Source: an uncultured Paracoccaceae bacterium
Lineage (GTDB): Bacteria > Pseudomonadota > Alphaproteobacteria > Rhodobacterales > Rhodobacteraceae
Assembly (NCBI GenBank): GCA_938002605.1
Contig: CALLAF010000045.1
Coordinates: forward strand, 1-38,492
Length of the DNA: 38,492 bases
Reading direction: 5' to 3'
Positions 1 to 7,848 of this stretch are shown here, piece after piece (position 1 is the stretch's first letter; the number at the start of each line of letters is the position of its first letter). The notes under the pieces were generated by a model, which did no database searches, was not told where the DNA came from, and saw nothing but the letters and a program-made list of their open reading frames with translations. A program made the position numbers and the translations under genes.

Positions 1-385
1 CATGCTTCCTGAACAAGACTTGCTGGTATCTCCAAACCACCGCATGCTCATTTCTTGGGGGGCAACACAAGTTCTTTTTGGTGAACAATCAGTTTTGGTT
101 GCCGCGAAATTTCTGGTTGGGTTGCCCGGAATAACCAAAGAAACAGATACCGAAACCGTATCCTATTTGCATATGCTGTTTGACCAGCACGAAATCGTTA
201 TCTCAAACGGCTCCCCAAGCGAAAGCCTGTACCGCGGTGACATTGCACTGCGTGGTGTTGCAAGTGATGTCCGTGATGAAATTTATATGCTGTTCCCTGA
301 ACTTGAGGACACAAGCTATTTTGTGCCACTTGCTGCGCCAACGTTGAAAAGCTACGAAGCCGCGGTTCTTATCACGCAAACATAG
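1..385 (+). CDS. Hint-domain (Hedgehog/intein type) protein, C-terminal part
   Basis: The reading frame is open from the left edge and ends at 385, so only about the last 128 residues are visible. The segment VSPNHRMLI, then LFGEQSVLVAAK, then HMLFDQHEIV is typical of the Hint_2 domain, which is frequent in large secreted calcium-binding proteins of roseobacters. In that family the domain is related to the self-splicing Hedgehog/intein fold, but no conserved splice-junction residues can be judged here because the N-terminal half is missing. The C-terminal tail after the FPEL motif is short. The role is unknown; an extracellular or autoprocessing protein is an inference from the family. Confidence 0.7.
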   Translation, partial: MLPEQDLLVSPNHRMLISWGATQVLFGEQSVLVAAKFLVGLPGITKETDTETVSYLHMLFDQHEIVISNGSPSESLYRGDIALRGVASDVRDEIYMLFPELEDTSYFVPLAAPTLKSYEAAVLITQT

Positions 386-629
386 ATGCCTCCGCGCTAC
401 GCAGAGTTGTTCATGATAGTCCCTGATCTCCGGATACAGGCTCCATTTTTCGGGATTGCGAAATGAGTGTCGCCAACTTACCGTCAAATCATGGTATCCA
501 ACCTTACATATTTTGAGCTGGGATGGCGTGCGCGTGGCGCGCCTTATGGCAAGACACAGGAATGGTGGCCCCCGCCCTGCGATTGATTGCACATGTTCAA
601 TCAACTTTTCAAAATAGATAGGTACTTAA

Positions 630-1736
630 ATGACCATACAATCACTTTCGGCTGCTGCCGACGGGCTTCGCGTTACGTGGGGCGACGGCAATGCGACAAC
701 ATATCCGACAATTTGGCTACGGGATAACTGCCCGTCCGGGTTCCACCCGCAAACGCATGAGCGGGTCCTTGATTTACTGGCACTGGCCCCATCACCGATC
801 CTCACCGATGCGCAGCTTGACGATGGCGAGGTGATCTTACGCTATGCCGACGGACACATCAGCAATATCCCCGCCAAACTACTGCACGACCACCGCCCCG
901 GGCAGCCCGCACATGACCCCGCGGCCATTCCGGCGCAGACTTGGCGCGCGGAAATGGATGCATCCACTGTCCCACGCTATCCGGCGGCAGAAATTCTTTT
1001 GCAAGATCAATCACTTCAATCGTGGCTGCAAGAGACTGCCCGCTACGGCATCGCAATTATTGACCAGCTTGAAAATAGCACCAGTGCAGGCACGGATGTA
1101 GCCAAACGGATTGGTTTTCTGCGCAAAACGAACTTTGGCACCACCTTTGAGGTGGTCAATAAACCCGATCCCAATAACCTCGCTTATACCTCTGTGGCAC
1201 TGCCTTTGCATACAGATTTGCCGAACCAAGAGGTCCCGCCAGGTTACCAATTCCTGCATTGCCTCGCGAATGAGGCCACTGGCGGCGGATCCATCTTTGC
1301 GGATGGGTTTGCGATGGCCGAAGATTTGCGGTCAGAAGAACCCGAAGCCTTTAAACTACTCTGCGAAGTTCCTATTCCCTTTCGCTTTAGCGACAAAACC
1401 GCCGATATTCGCGTGTATGAACCCGTGATCACATTGGACAATGCAGGCGCTGTAATTGAAATCCGCTATAATGCGCATTTGGCCGGGGTTTTTGATATGC
1501 CGTCAGAGATCATGGCCGATTACTATCGCGCCTACCGCGCCTTTATGGCCAGGACGCGCGATCCTAAATATCGGCTAACGCTGCGCCTACAGGGCGGAGA
1601 AATGGTGGTGTTTGACAATCGGCGTGTCCTGCACGGGCGCGATGCGTTTGACCCGTCGACTGGCTTTCGGCACTTGCACGGATGCTACATCGACCGCGGT
1701 GAATTTGCATCGCGCTTGCGATTGCTTGCCACATAG
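630..1736 (+). CDS. gamma-butyrobetaine hydroxylase-like 2-oxoglutarate/Fe(II) dioxygenase
   Basis: A 368-residue protein with two domains. Residues about 1-95 form a GBBH-like N-terminal domain (WLRDNCPSGFHP near residue 29), and residues about 120-365 form a TauD/TfdA-type double-stranded beta helix. The iron ligands are visible as His194 and Asp196 in LPLHTDLPN and a distal His335 in RRVLHGRD; Arg347 is placed to bind 2-oxoglutarate. Known relatives hydroxylate gamma-butyrobetaine or trimethyllysine on the way to carnitine. In animal GBBH the N-terminal domain binds zinc through a Cys cluster. Here only Cys34 of that cluster is left, so the zinc site is probably altered. No carnitine genes are adjacent, so the substrate is unassigned. 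The ATG follows an AGGT ribosome-binding-like stretch. Confidence 0.82.
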   Translation: MTIQSLSAAADGLRVTWGDGNATTYPTIWLRDNCPSGFHPQTHERVLDLLALAPSPILTDAQLDDGEVILRYADGHISNIPAKLLHDHRPGQPAHDPAAIPAQTWRAEMDASTVPRYPAAEILLQDQSLQSWLQETARYGIAIIDQLENSTSAGTDVAKRIGFLRKTNFGTTFEVVNKPDPNNLAYTSVALPLHTDLPNQEVPPGYQFLHCLANEATGGGSIFADGFAMAEDLRSEEPEAFKLLCEVPIPFRFSDKTADIRVYEPVITLDNAGAVIEIRYNAHLAGVFDMPSEIMADYYRAYRAFMARTRDPKYRLTLRLQGGEMVVFDNRRVLHGRDAFDPSTGFRHLHGCYIDRGEFASRLRLLAT

Positions 1737-1780
1737 TGACACTTCTGTTGCGCTCTTCGGTCATCCGTAGGACGCATTTT

Positions 1781-2242
1781 CTAAAGCGGCAATGCCACCG
1801 TCGATTTGATTTCTTCCATCGATAGCAATGCCGTGACGTTGTGCACTTTTACCTCTGAGATCAGCGCTTGATAGAAAGTGTCATAGGCACGCGCGTTTTT
1901 TACCCGGACCTTGAGGATGTAATCAATATCGCCCGCCAACCGGTGCGCTTCTTGCACTTCGGGACGTGATTTCAACGCCTTGAGGAATTTCCCTTGCCAG
2001 TCGGCGTCATGTTCTGACGTTCGGATCAATACAAAAAAGCAGGCTTCAAACCCCAAGGCTTCGGCGTCCAGCATTACTGTCTGATGCCCTATGATCCCCG
2101 CCTCACGCATCTTGCGAATACGATTCCAAACGGGGGTCTTGGATGAGCCTACATTTTTGGCAATTTCGTCCAATGACTGCGCAGCATCGGCCTGCAATGC
2201 CGCCAAAATTTTCCGATCTGTCGCATCAATCCGTACCGACAT
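1781..2242 (-). CDS. Lrp/AsnC family transcriptional regulator
   Basis: A 153-residue protein with an N-terminal winged HTH (DATDRKILAALQ through SSKTPVWNRIRKM, residues about 5-50) and a C-terminal RAM ligand-binding domain (RLAGDIDYILKVRV). This is the normal size and layout of Lrp/AsnC regulators, which bind amino acids or related effectors as octamers or dimers. The start at 2242 is preferred over the longer frame from 2299 because a GGAGA ribosome-binding site lies just upstream and family members begin near this Met. It is divergent from the cysG operon across 135 bp, so it plausibly controls sulfur assimilation. The effector is not evident. Confidence 0.88.
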   Translation of the reverse strand: MSVRIDATDRKILAALQADAAQSLDEIAKNVGSSKTPVWNRIRKMREAGIIGHQTVMLDAEALGFEACFFVLIRTSEHDADWQGKFLKALKSRPEVQEAHRLAGDIDYILKVRVKNARAYDTFYQALISEVKVHNVTALLSMEEIKSTVALPL

Positions 2243-2334
2243 TCTTATTTCTCCGCATTCATAGGACGGGTGGTCCAAATTCGCGGGCAACCGGAACAAC
2301 TTTCCTTAACTGCCCTGTAGGGGGCGTAAATAGC

Positions 2335-2347
2335 AGAACGATATTCT
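2335..2347. promoter_or_regulatory. possible operator in the lrp-cysG intergenic region
   Basis: A short inverted repeat, AGAA-N5-TTCT, sits in an AT-rich stretch about 30 bp before the cysG start and next to TATATT, which could be a -10 element. Position between a divergent Lrp-type regulator and its likely target operon is the main argument. Such short palindromes occur by chance, so this is weak. Confidence 0.22.
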
Positions 2348-2377
2348 ATATTAAACCCAAGAAATCAGAGGTTCGCT

Positions 2378-3769
2378 ATGCAGCACTTTCCAATCTTCCT
2401 TGCCGTCGCCGGCCAAACTATTGTCCTTTCGGGCGGTGGCGATGCGGCTATGGCAAAGCTGCGCCTTTTGTTCAAAACCGAAGCCAAGCTGGTCGTGATC
2501 ACAAAAAACGCTTCCCCTGAAATTATCCGCTGGGCCGCCCAAGGCAAGCTGACACTGGTCAATCGCGCCATGACGTCCGGCGACACGCTGGATGCCGCGC
2601 TGTTTTACGCAGCCAATGAAGATGATGTTGAGGACGCCCGCGTTGCCGCTATCGCCAAGAACGAAGGCGCATTGGCGAACATCGTCGATAACCTTGCCGA
2701 CAGCCAATTCATCACCCCCGCCATCGTAGACCGTGATCCGGTGACCGTGGCAATTGGCACCGAAGGGGCCGCACCGGTACTGGCCCGTGCGATAAAAGCG
2801 GATCTTGAAACACGCCTACCGCAGTCACTTGGCACACTCGCCCGCATCGGCAAGAGCTTCCGGCACGCAGTAGATGTGCTGCCATTGGGGCGCAAGCGTC
2901 ACGATTTTTGGGCGTCGTTCTATTTTGGTAGCGGGCCAAAGGCGCTTGAAGAAAACGGCGAAGCCGCCATCATTCCAACGCTGGAAACGCTACTTGATCA
3001 GCAGATCATGGCGACAGACACGGCTGGCCATGTTGATTTGGTTGGCGCGGGCCCCGGCGACCCCGAACTGTTGACGCTTAAGGCGCGCAATGCACTTGAT
3101 AAAGCCGATGTTGTCATACACGACCGTTTGGTAACATCTGAAATTCTGGAACTTGCCCGTCGCGAGGCGATAATCATTGATGCAGGCAAAGAAGGTTTCG
3201 GCCCCTCTATGGCGCAGTCTGAAATCGACGCGCTGATCGTAGAGCATGCAAAAAACGGCCACCAAGTTGTGCGCCTTAAGGCCGGTGATCCCACCGTGTT
3301 TGGCCGTTTGGACGAAGAAATTGCAGCGCTTGAAGCCGCCGATATCAGCTACCGCATCATTCCGGGCATTACCGCTGCCTTTGCCGCCGTCGCCACCATT
3401 GGGCAAAGCCTGACCAAGCGCGGCCGCAATTCAGCGATCCGCATGATCACAGGGCATGACACCAAAGGCTATGCTGATCATGATTGGGCCGCCTTGGCCG
3501 CCCCCGGTGAAGTTGCCGCCATCTATATGGGCAAAAAATCTGCCCGTTTCATCCAAGGCCGCCTTTTGATGCATGGTGCTGATCCTGCGACGCCCGTGAC
3601 GATTATCGAAAACGTCAGCCGCGCCGACCAACGTATTATTGCAACCACATTGGGCGCGCTTGAACCAACCATGTCAAACGCTGGTCTTACTGGCCCCGCC
3701 ATCACGTTTTACGGTCTCGCCCCACGCGATGCCGCAGCCCAATCGCTGAGCCTTAAGGAGTTCGCATAA
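2378..3769 (+). CDS. cysG: siroheme synthase (multifunctional CysG)
   Basis: A 463-residue fusion of the normal CysG length. The N-terminal half (to about residue 205) is the precorrin-2 dehydrogenase/ferrochelatase module, with the NAD-binding stretch VLSGGGDAAMAKLRLL and Asp104 in NIVDN matching the catalytic Asp of the family. The C-terminal half (from about 217) is the SAM-dependent uroporphyrinogen-III C-methyltransferase, with VGAGPGDPELLTLKA and the later GIT and IYMG blocks. The enzyme makes siroheme, the cofactor of the sulfite reductase encoded two genes downstream. It is the first gene of the sulfur operon; its stop overlaps the next start by one base (TAATG). Confidence 0.95.
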   Translation: MQHFPIFLAVAGQTIVLSGGGDAAMAKLRLLFKTEAKLVVITKNASPEIIRWAAQGKLTLVNRAMTSGDTLDAALFYAANEDDVEDARVAAIAKNEGALANIVDNLADSQFITPAIVDRDPVTVAIGTEGAAPVLARAIKADLETRLPQSLGTLARIGKSFRHAVDVLPLGRKRHDFWASFYFGSGPKALEENGEAAIIPTLETLLDQQIMATDTAGHVDLVGAGPGDPELLTLKARNALDKADVVIHDRLVTSEILELARREAIIIDAGKEGFGPSMAQSEIDALIVEHAKNGHQVVRLKAGDPTVFGRLDEEIAALEAADISYRIIPGITAAFAAVATIGQSLTKRGRNSAIRMITGHDTKGYADHDWAALAAPGEVAAIYMGKKSARFIQGRLLMHGADPATPVTIIENVSRADQRIIATTLGALEPTMSNAGLTGPAITFYGLAPRDAAAQSLSLKEFA

Positions 3770-4068
3770 TGCCCCGTGCTTTTACCCCCAAAGTCATCAC
3801 CGCCAACGCACTGATTGCAGGTGACGCCGTCTGGTTCACCGCCGACAATCGCTGGAGCCCAAAAATAAGCGAGGCCGAGTTTATCACAGACGAAGCCCAC
3901 GCTGATCTGCGCTTGCTCGAAGCGCAAGCCCGCCAAGATGAAATCGCAGGCGCCTATTTGGCTGACGCCAAACAAGGGCCACACGGCCCCGAAGCCACCC
4001 ACTTTCGCGAAGAATTCCGCACACGCGGCCCTTCAAACTATGCCCACGGCAAACAGGTAGAGCTTTAA
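3769..4068 (+). CDS. DUF2849 family protein of the sulfite reductase operon
   Basis: A 99-residue protein recognised as DUF2849 from its order in the operon and the pattern ITANALIAGDAVW with WSPKISEAEFI. Families of this type are found almost only between cysG and the nitrite/sulfite reductase gene in alphaproteobacteria. No Cys residues, transmembrane segment or catalytic motif are seen. It is translationally coupled to cysG (1-base overlap) and lies 2 bp before the sulfite reductase gene, which suggests an accessory or regulatory role for that enzyme. The biochemical function is unknown. Confidence 0.82.
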   Translation: MPRAFTPKVITANALIAGDAVWFTADNRWSPKISEAEFITDEAHADLRLLEAQARQDEIAGAYLADAKQGPHGPEATHFREEFRTRGPSNYAHGKQVEL

Positions 4069-4070
4069 TC

Positions 4071-5741
4071 ATGTACAAGTATAACGACTTTGACGAAGCC
4101 TTTGTCCGCGAACGCGTTGCGCAATTTCGTGGCCAAGTCGAACGCCGCATTGACGGATCACTGACCGAAGACGAATTCAAACCGCTGCGTTTGATGAATG
4201 GTCTGTACCTGCAATTGCACGCCTATATGCTGCGTGTGGCGGTGCCATATGGCACGCTGAATCCGACACAGATGCGCCAGCTTGCCTACATCGCGGATCG
4301 CTGGGACAAAGGTTACGGCCATTTTACCACGCGCCAAAACATCCAATACAACTGGCCAAAGCTGGACGATGTGCCTGATATGCTCGAAGCATTGGCGGAT
4401 GTCGAAATGCACGCGCTGCAAACATCGGGCAATACGATCCGCAATGTGACCGCTGACCATTTTGCAGGCGCATCCGCTGATGAAATCGAAGATCCGCGCC
4501 CGGTTGCGGAATTGCTGCGCCAGTGGTCCACTGATCACCCCGAATTCCAATTCCTGCCGCGTAAATTCAAAATTGCCGTCAGCGGTGCCAAACACGACCG
4601 CGCCGTGACCAAGGCGCATGATATCGGCGTGCGCATGGTACATAACGACGCGGGCGAAGCGGGCTATGAAATCATTGTGGGTGGTGGGCTTGGCCGTACG
4701 CCAATGGTCGGTAAAGTGCTGCGCGCTTTCTTGCCCCGGGAAGAACTGTTGGCTTATTGCGAGGCCATTGTCAGCGTTTACAATCTGCTCGGCCGCCGCG
4801 ACAACAAATACAAAGCCCGCATTAAAATCACGGTCCACGAAAACGGACTTGAGACGATGCAAGAGCTGGTCGAAGCGCGCTTTGAAGATATCCGCAAGGG
4901 TTTCACAGGGTATGACCAAGAATTGCTTAAACAGATCGAAGGCGCCTTTGCGCCGCCTGCTTATGTGTCGAAATCATCTGCAAATTTTGAGGCCGCGCGC
5001 CTTGCCAACCCGGCATTCCGGTCTTGGGCAGATACCAATATCTCTGCACATAAGGCACCGGGCTATGCGATTGTGTCCATCAGCATCAAAAAACATGGGC
5101 AAACACCCGGCGATGCAACGTCACACCAAATGCGGGTTATGGCGGATTTGGCCGAAAAATACGGGCACAGCGAACTGCGGATCAGCCACGAACAAAACGT
5201 GATCCTACCTCATGTTCATCAAGGTGACCTGCTGGCAGTTTATACCGCATTACGCGAAGCGGATTTGGCAACTGCAAACATCGGTCTGGTCAGCGACATC
5301 ATCGCCTGCCCCGGTATGGATTACTGCGCGCTTGCCACCGCCCGGTCGATCCCAATCGCACAAGAGATCGCAACCCGCTTTGATGAACTCAAGATCGAGC
5401 ACGAAATCGGTGAACTGAAGATCAAGATCTCAGGCTGCATCAATGCTTGTGGGCACCACCATGTTGGGCACATTGGGATTTTGGGCTTGGACCGCGCTGG
5501 CGTAGAAAACTACCAGATTACGCTGGGCGGTGATGGCACCGAAACCACAACCATCGGCACGCGCGCAGGCCCCGGCTTTAGCGCGGATGACATCGTGCCG
5601 GCGATTGAGCGGCTTGTGACCGGATATCTTGATCTGCGCGAAAACGCGGATGAGACTTTCTTGCAAGCCTACCGTCGCCTTGGGATGGAACCGTTTAAAG
5701 CGATCCTTTATCCAGCCGAGGACAAAGCAAATGCCGCTTAA
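4071..5741 (+). CDS. cysI: siroheme-dependent nitrite/sulfite reductase, assigned as sulfite reductase
   Basis: A 556-residue haemoprotein with the duplicated ferredoxin-like and catalytic domains of this superfamily. Ligands for the coupled [4Fe-4S]-siroheme centre are visible as Cys413 and Cys419 (CPGMDYC) and Cys456 and Cys460 (CINAC). The HFTTRQNIQ stretch near residue 84 is the usual siroheme-binding block. It reduces sulfite to sulfide with six electrons. Company with CysG, CysH and a ferredoxin-NADP reductase argues for sulfite rather than nitrite. There is no CysJ flavoprotein in the operon, so reduced ferredoxin, or another donor fed by Fpr, is the likely electron source (inference). 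Confidence 0.92.
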   Translation: MYKYNDFDEAFVRERVAQFRGQVERRIDGSLTEDEFKPLRLMNGLYLQLHAYMLRVAVPYGTLNPTQMRQLAYIADRWDKGYGHFTTRQNIQYNWPKLDDVPDMLEALADVEMHALQTSGNTIRNVTADHFAGASADEIEDPRPVAELLRQWSTDHPEFQFLPRKFKIAVSGAKHDRAVTKAHDIGVRMVHNDAGEAGYEIIVGGGLGRTPMVGKVLRAFLPREELLAYCEAIVSVYNLLGRRDNKYKARIKITVHENGLETMQELVEARFEDIRKGFTGYDQELLKQIEGAFAPPAYVSKSSANFEAARLANPAFRSWADTNISAHKAPGYAIVSISIKKHGQTPGDATSHQMRVMADLAEKYGHSELRISHEQNVILPHVHQGDLLAVYTALREADLATANIGLVSDIIACPGMDYCALATARSIPIAQEIATRFDELKIEHEIGELKIKISGCINACGHHHVGHIGILGLDRAGVENYQITLGGDGTETTTIGTRAGPGFSADDIVPAIERLVTGYLDLRENADETFLQAYRRLGMEPFKAILYPAEDKANAA

Positions 5742-6450
5742 GGAATTCGCTGAACGCCGGAACCTACTGCACCGCGATAGTGACGCACAAACAGTGCTGC
5801 GTCATGCGTTGGACGATGTGCAATTGGGCAAGGTCGCGATGGTTTCATCCTTTGGCGCCGAAAGCGTTGTGCTCTTGCATATGATCGCGCAGATCAATCC
5901 GGCGACCCCGGTGATTTTTCTAGACACCGAAATGTTGTTCCCAGAAACGCTACAATATCAAAAAGATGTTGCAGAGAAACTGGGGCTAACGGATGTGCGT
6001 ATCATCACCCCTGCCCGTGATGCGGTTCTGATTGAAGACGTCGATGGGTTGCTACATCAGGCAGATACAGACGCTTGCTGCGATCTGCGCAAGACACGCC
6101 CATTGGCGGAAGCGTTGAAAGAATTTGACGGCTGGATCACCTGGCGCAAGCGCTATCAGAACGGCCAACGTGCGGCCCTGCCGTTGTTTGAAAAAGACGA
6201 TGCGAAGATAAAGATCAATCCATTAGCGAATTGGGGGCCCGAAGACCTTAGGACCTATATGGAAGACCACAACCTACCCCGGCACCCGCTGGTTGCCCAA
6301 GGCTACCCATCGATTGGTTGCATGCCTTGTACAAGCCGGGTTAGCGCAGGTGAAGATCCCCGCGCCGGACGCTGGCGTGACACTGAAAAAGAAGAATGCG
6401 GCATTCATTTTGAAAACGGCAAAATGGTGCGCGGAGGAAAAGCAGCATGA
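5731..6450 (+). CDS. cysH: assimilatory adenylyl-sulfate (APS) reductase
   Basis: A 239-residue protein starting at the ATG inside the last codons of cysI (11-base overlap). A longer upstream frame is just cysI shadow. The N-terminal P-loop-like PP motif is SSFGAES (residues 39-45). Cys116-Cys117 (CCDLRKTRPL) and Cys197/Cys200 (GCMPCT) are the four [4Fe-4S] ligands that mark the APS-reducing type rather than the cluster-free PAPS reductases. The C-terminal ECGIH motif holds catalytic Cys223. It forms sulfite from adenylyl sulfate. The genes for sulfate adenylyltransferase are not in the window. Confidence 0.93.
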   Translation: MPLKEFAERRNLLHRDSDAQTVLRHALDDVQLGKVAMVSSFGAESVVLLHMIAQINPATPVIFLDTEMLFPETLQYQKDVAEKLGLTDVRIITPARDAVLIEDVDGLLHQADTDACCDLRKTRPLAEALKEFDGWITWRKRYQNGQRAALPLFEKDDAKIKINPLANWGPEDLRTYMEDHNLPRHPLVAQGYPSIGCMPCTSRVSAGEDPRAGRWRDTEKEECGIHFENGKMVRGGKAA

Positions 6451-6854
6451 GTGTGATTGTAACAGATAACGGGTTTGGTGTTGACGACTGGACCGCAGGG
6501 TTTGTAGCGCGCGACGAAGCGCCGGCCAATGGAGACTACTGCATTGATATTGCATCAGATACCGCTCCCGAAACGTTGGCACAGTTGACCAACGCACCGA
6601 TGATACGTATTGATTTTCCATCCTTCGCGGATGGTCGCGGCTTTACCCTAGCTGCAATACTACGCCGTGCAGGGTATCAAGGACGCCTGCGCGCCAAAGG
6701 CCACGTGATTGCCGACCAATACGCCATGGCGCGCCGGTCGGGGTTTGACGAGGTAGAAATAGACGACGCGCTAGCCAACCGCCAGCCAGAAGACCAATGG
6801 CTTTTCCGTGCGGATTGGCAAAATCACAACTATCAGGCTCGGATGCGCGGCTAA
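6447..6854 (+). CDS. DUF934 family protein of the sulfur assimilation operon
   Basis: A 135-residue protein whose start overlaps the cysH stop (ATGA). The central block IDFPSFADGRGFTLAAILRR and the following GHVIADQYAMARR are the hallmark of DUF934, a family nearly always paired with cysI/cysH in proteobacteria. There is no Cys, transmembrane segment or recognisable cofactor site. A role in delivering electrons to, or assembling, the sulfite reductase has been suggested by context only; that remains inference. Confidence 0.88.
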   Translation: MSVIVTDNGFGVDDWTAGFVARDEAPANGDYCIDIASDTAPETLAQLTNAPMIRIDFPSFADGRGFTLAAILRRAGYQGRLRAKGHVIADQYAMARRSGFDEVEIDDALANRQPEDQWLFRADWQNHNYQARMRG

Positions 6855-6923
6855 GCCCCTTCCCCTGATCCAAATCAACGACTACACCGGAGGGCGGCCC
6901 TATCAGGGTCGCCAATATTCATT

Positions 6924-7772
6924 ATGACCGAGCAAACACCCGTGACCGATACAACAGCTAAATCCGCTCCAGTTTTGCCAGATGCGCAAACCGTGACAGA
7001 AGTTAAACACTACACTGACAGCCTATTTTCATTCCGCACGACCCGGCCTGCATCATTGCGGTTTCGGTCGGGTGAATTTGTGATGATTGGCCTCATGGGT
7101 GATCCCCACCCAGAAACGGGTAAACAACGTCCGCTCTTGCGTGCCTATTCCATCGCATCCCCGTCGTGGGACGAAGAAATGGAATTCTATTCCATCAAAG
7201 TCCAAGACGGCCCGTTGACCTCAAAGTTACAGCACCTCAAGGTTGGTGATCAGATCATTTTGAAACCTAAACCCGTGGGCACATTGGTGCATGACGCGGT
7301 CTTGCCGGGCAAGCGGATGTATTTCTTTGCCACAGGCACCGGTTTCGCCCCTTTCGCAAGCCTGTTGCGTGAACCGCAAACCTACGAGGACTATGATGAA
7401 ATCATCATGACTCATACTTGCCGCGAAGTTGCCGAACTGACCTATGGCCGCGATTTAATTGAAGGGTTGAAATCAGACGAATTGCTGAACGAAGTGATCG
7501 GCGAAGGGTTCTGGAAGAAAATCAAATACTACCCAACCACAACCCGCGAAGAGAGCCCCAAGATGGGCCGCATCACCACATTGATCGAGAATGGTGAACT
7601 CTTTGCCGATCTCGGTGTGCCTGCGCTTGATCCCGCAACCGACCGCGCGATGGTCTGCGGGTCGCTTGCGTTTAACCTTGATATCAAGGAACTGATGGAA
7701 AAGGCCGGCCTGAAGGAAGGCGCGAATTCGGAACCAGGCGAGTTCGTCATCGAGAAAGCCTTTGTCGGCTAA
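6924..7772 (+). CDS. fpr: ferredoxin-NADP(+) reductase
   Basis: A 282-residue flavoprotein of the bacterial (subclass I) FPR type. The FAD-binding RAYSIASP block is near residue 75, the NADP-binding FFATGTGFAPF near residue 134, and the tail ends in FVIEKAFVG, as in Rhodobacter FPRs. About 20 N-terminal residues precede the conserved domain. It moves electrons between NADPH and ferredoxin or flavodoxin. Its place 69 bp after the DUF934 gene, before a terminator, suggests it closes the sulfur operon and supplies the sulfite reductase. FPRs also serve oxidative stress and general ferredoxin reduction, so this link is an inference. Confidence 0.92.
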   Translation: MTEQTPVTDTTAKSAPVLPDAQTVTEVKHYTDSLFSFRTTRPASLRFRSGEFVMIGLMGDPHPETGKQRPLLRAYSIASPSWDEEMEFYSIKVQDGPLTSKLQHLKVGDQIILKPKPVGTLVHDAVLPGKRMYFFATGTGFAPFASLLREPQTYEDYDEIIMTHTCREVAELTYGRDLIEGLKSDELLNEVIGEGFWKKIKYYPTTTREESPKMGRITTLIENGELFADLGVPALDPATDRAMVCGSLAFNLDIKELMEKAGLKEGANSEPGEFVIEKAFVG

Positions 7773-7791
7773 AGTCTTCACGAAGCATAAT

Positions 7792-7828
7792 AAAAAAGGG
7801 CCGCGTCAGCAATGACGCGGCCCTTTTT
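7792..7828. terminator. bidirectional intrinsic terminator after fpr
   Basis: An 11-bp perfect GC-rich stem (GGGCCGCGTCA and its complement) encloses a GCAA tetraloop, flanked by six A on the left and five T on the right. It lies between the convergent fpr and Ala/Glu repeat genes, so it can stop transcription from both sides. Confidence 0.92.
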
Positions 7829-7848
7829 AGTTGGTGGTGCTGTCAGGC

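Noticed and set aside
203-604. A 133-codon - strand frame across the end of the Hint gene and the following gap.
   Set aside because: Half lies antisense to the Hint coding region; no family pattern or ribosome-binding site. The 244-bp gap itself shows no gene.
4158-4919. A 253-codon - strand frame antisense to cysI.
   Set aside because: Codon-bias shadow of a strongly conserved gene; no recognisable protein features.
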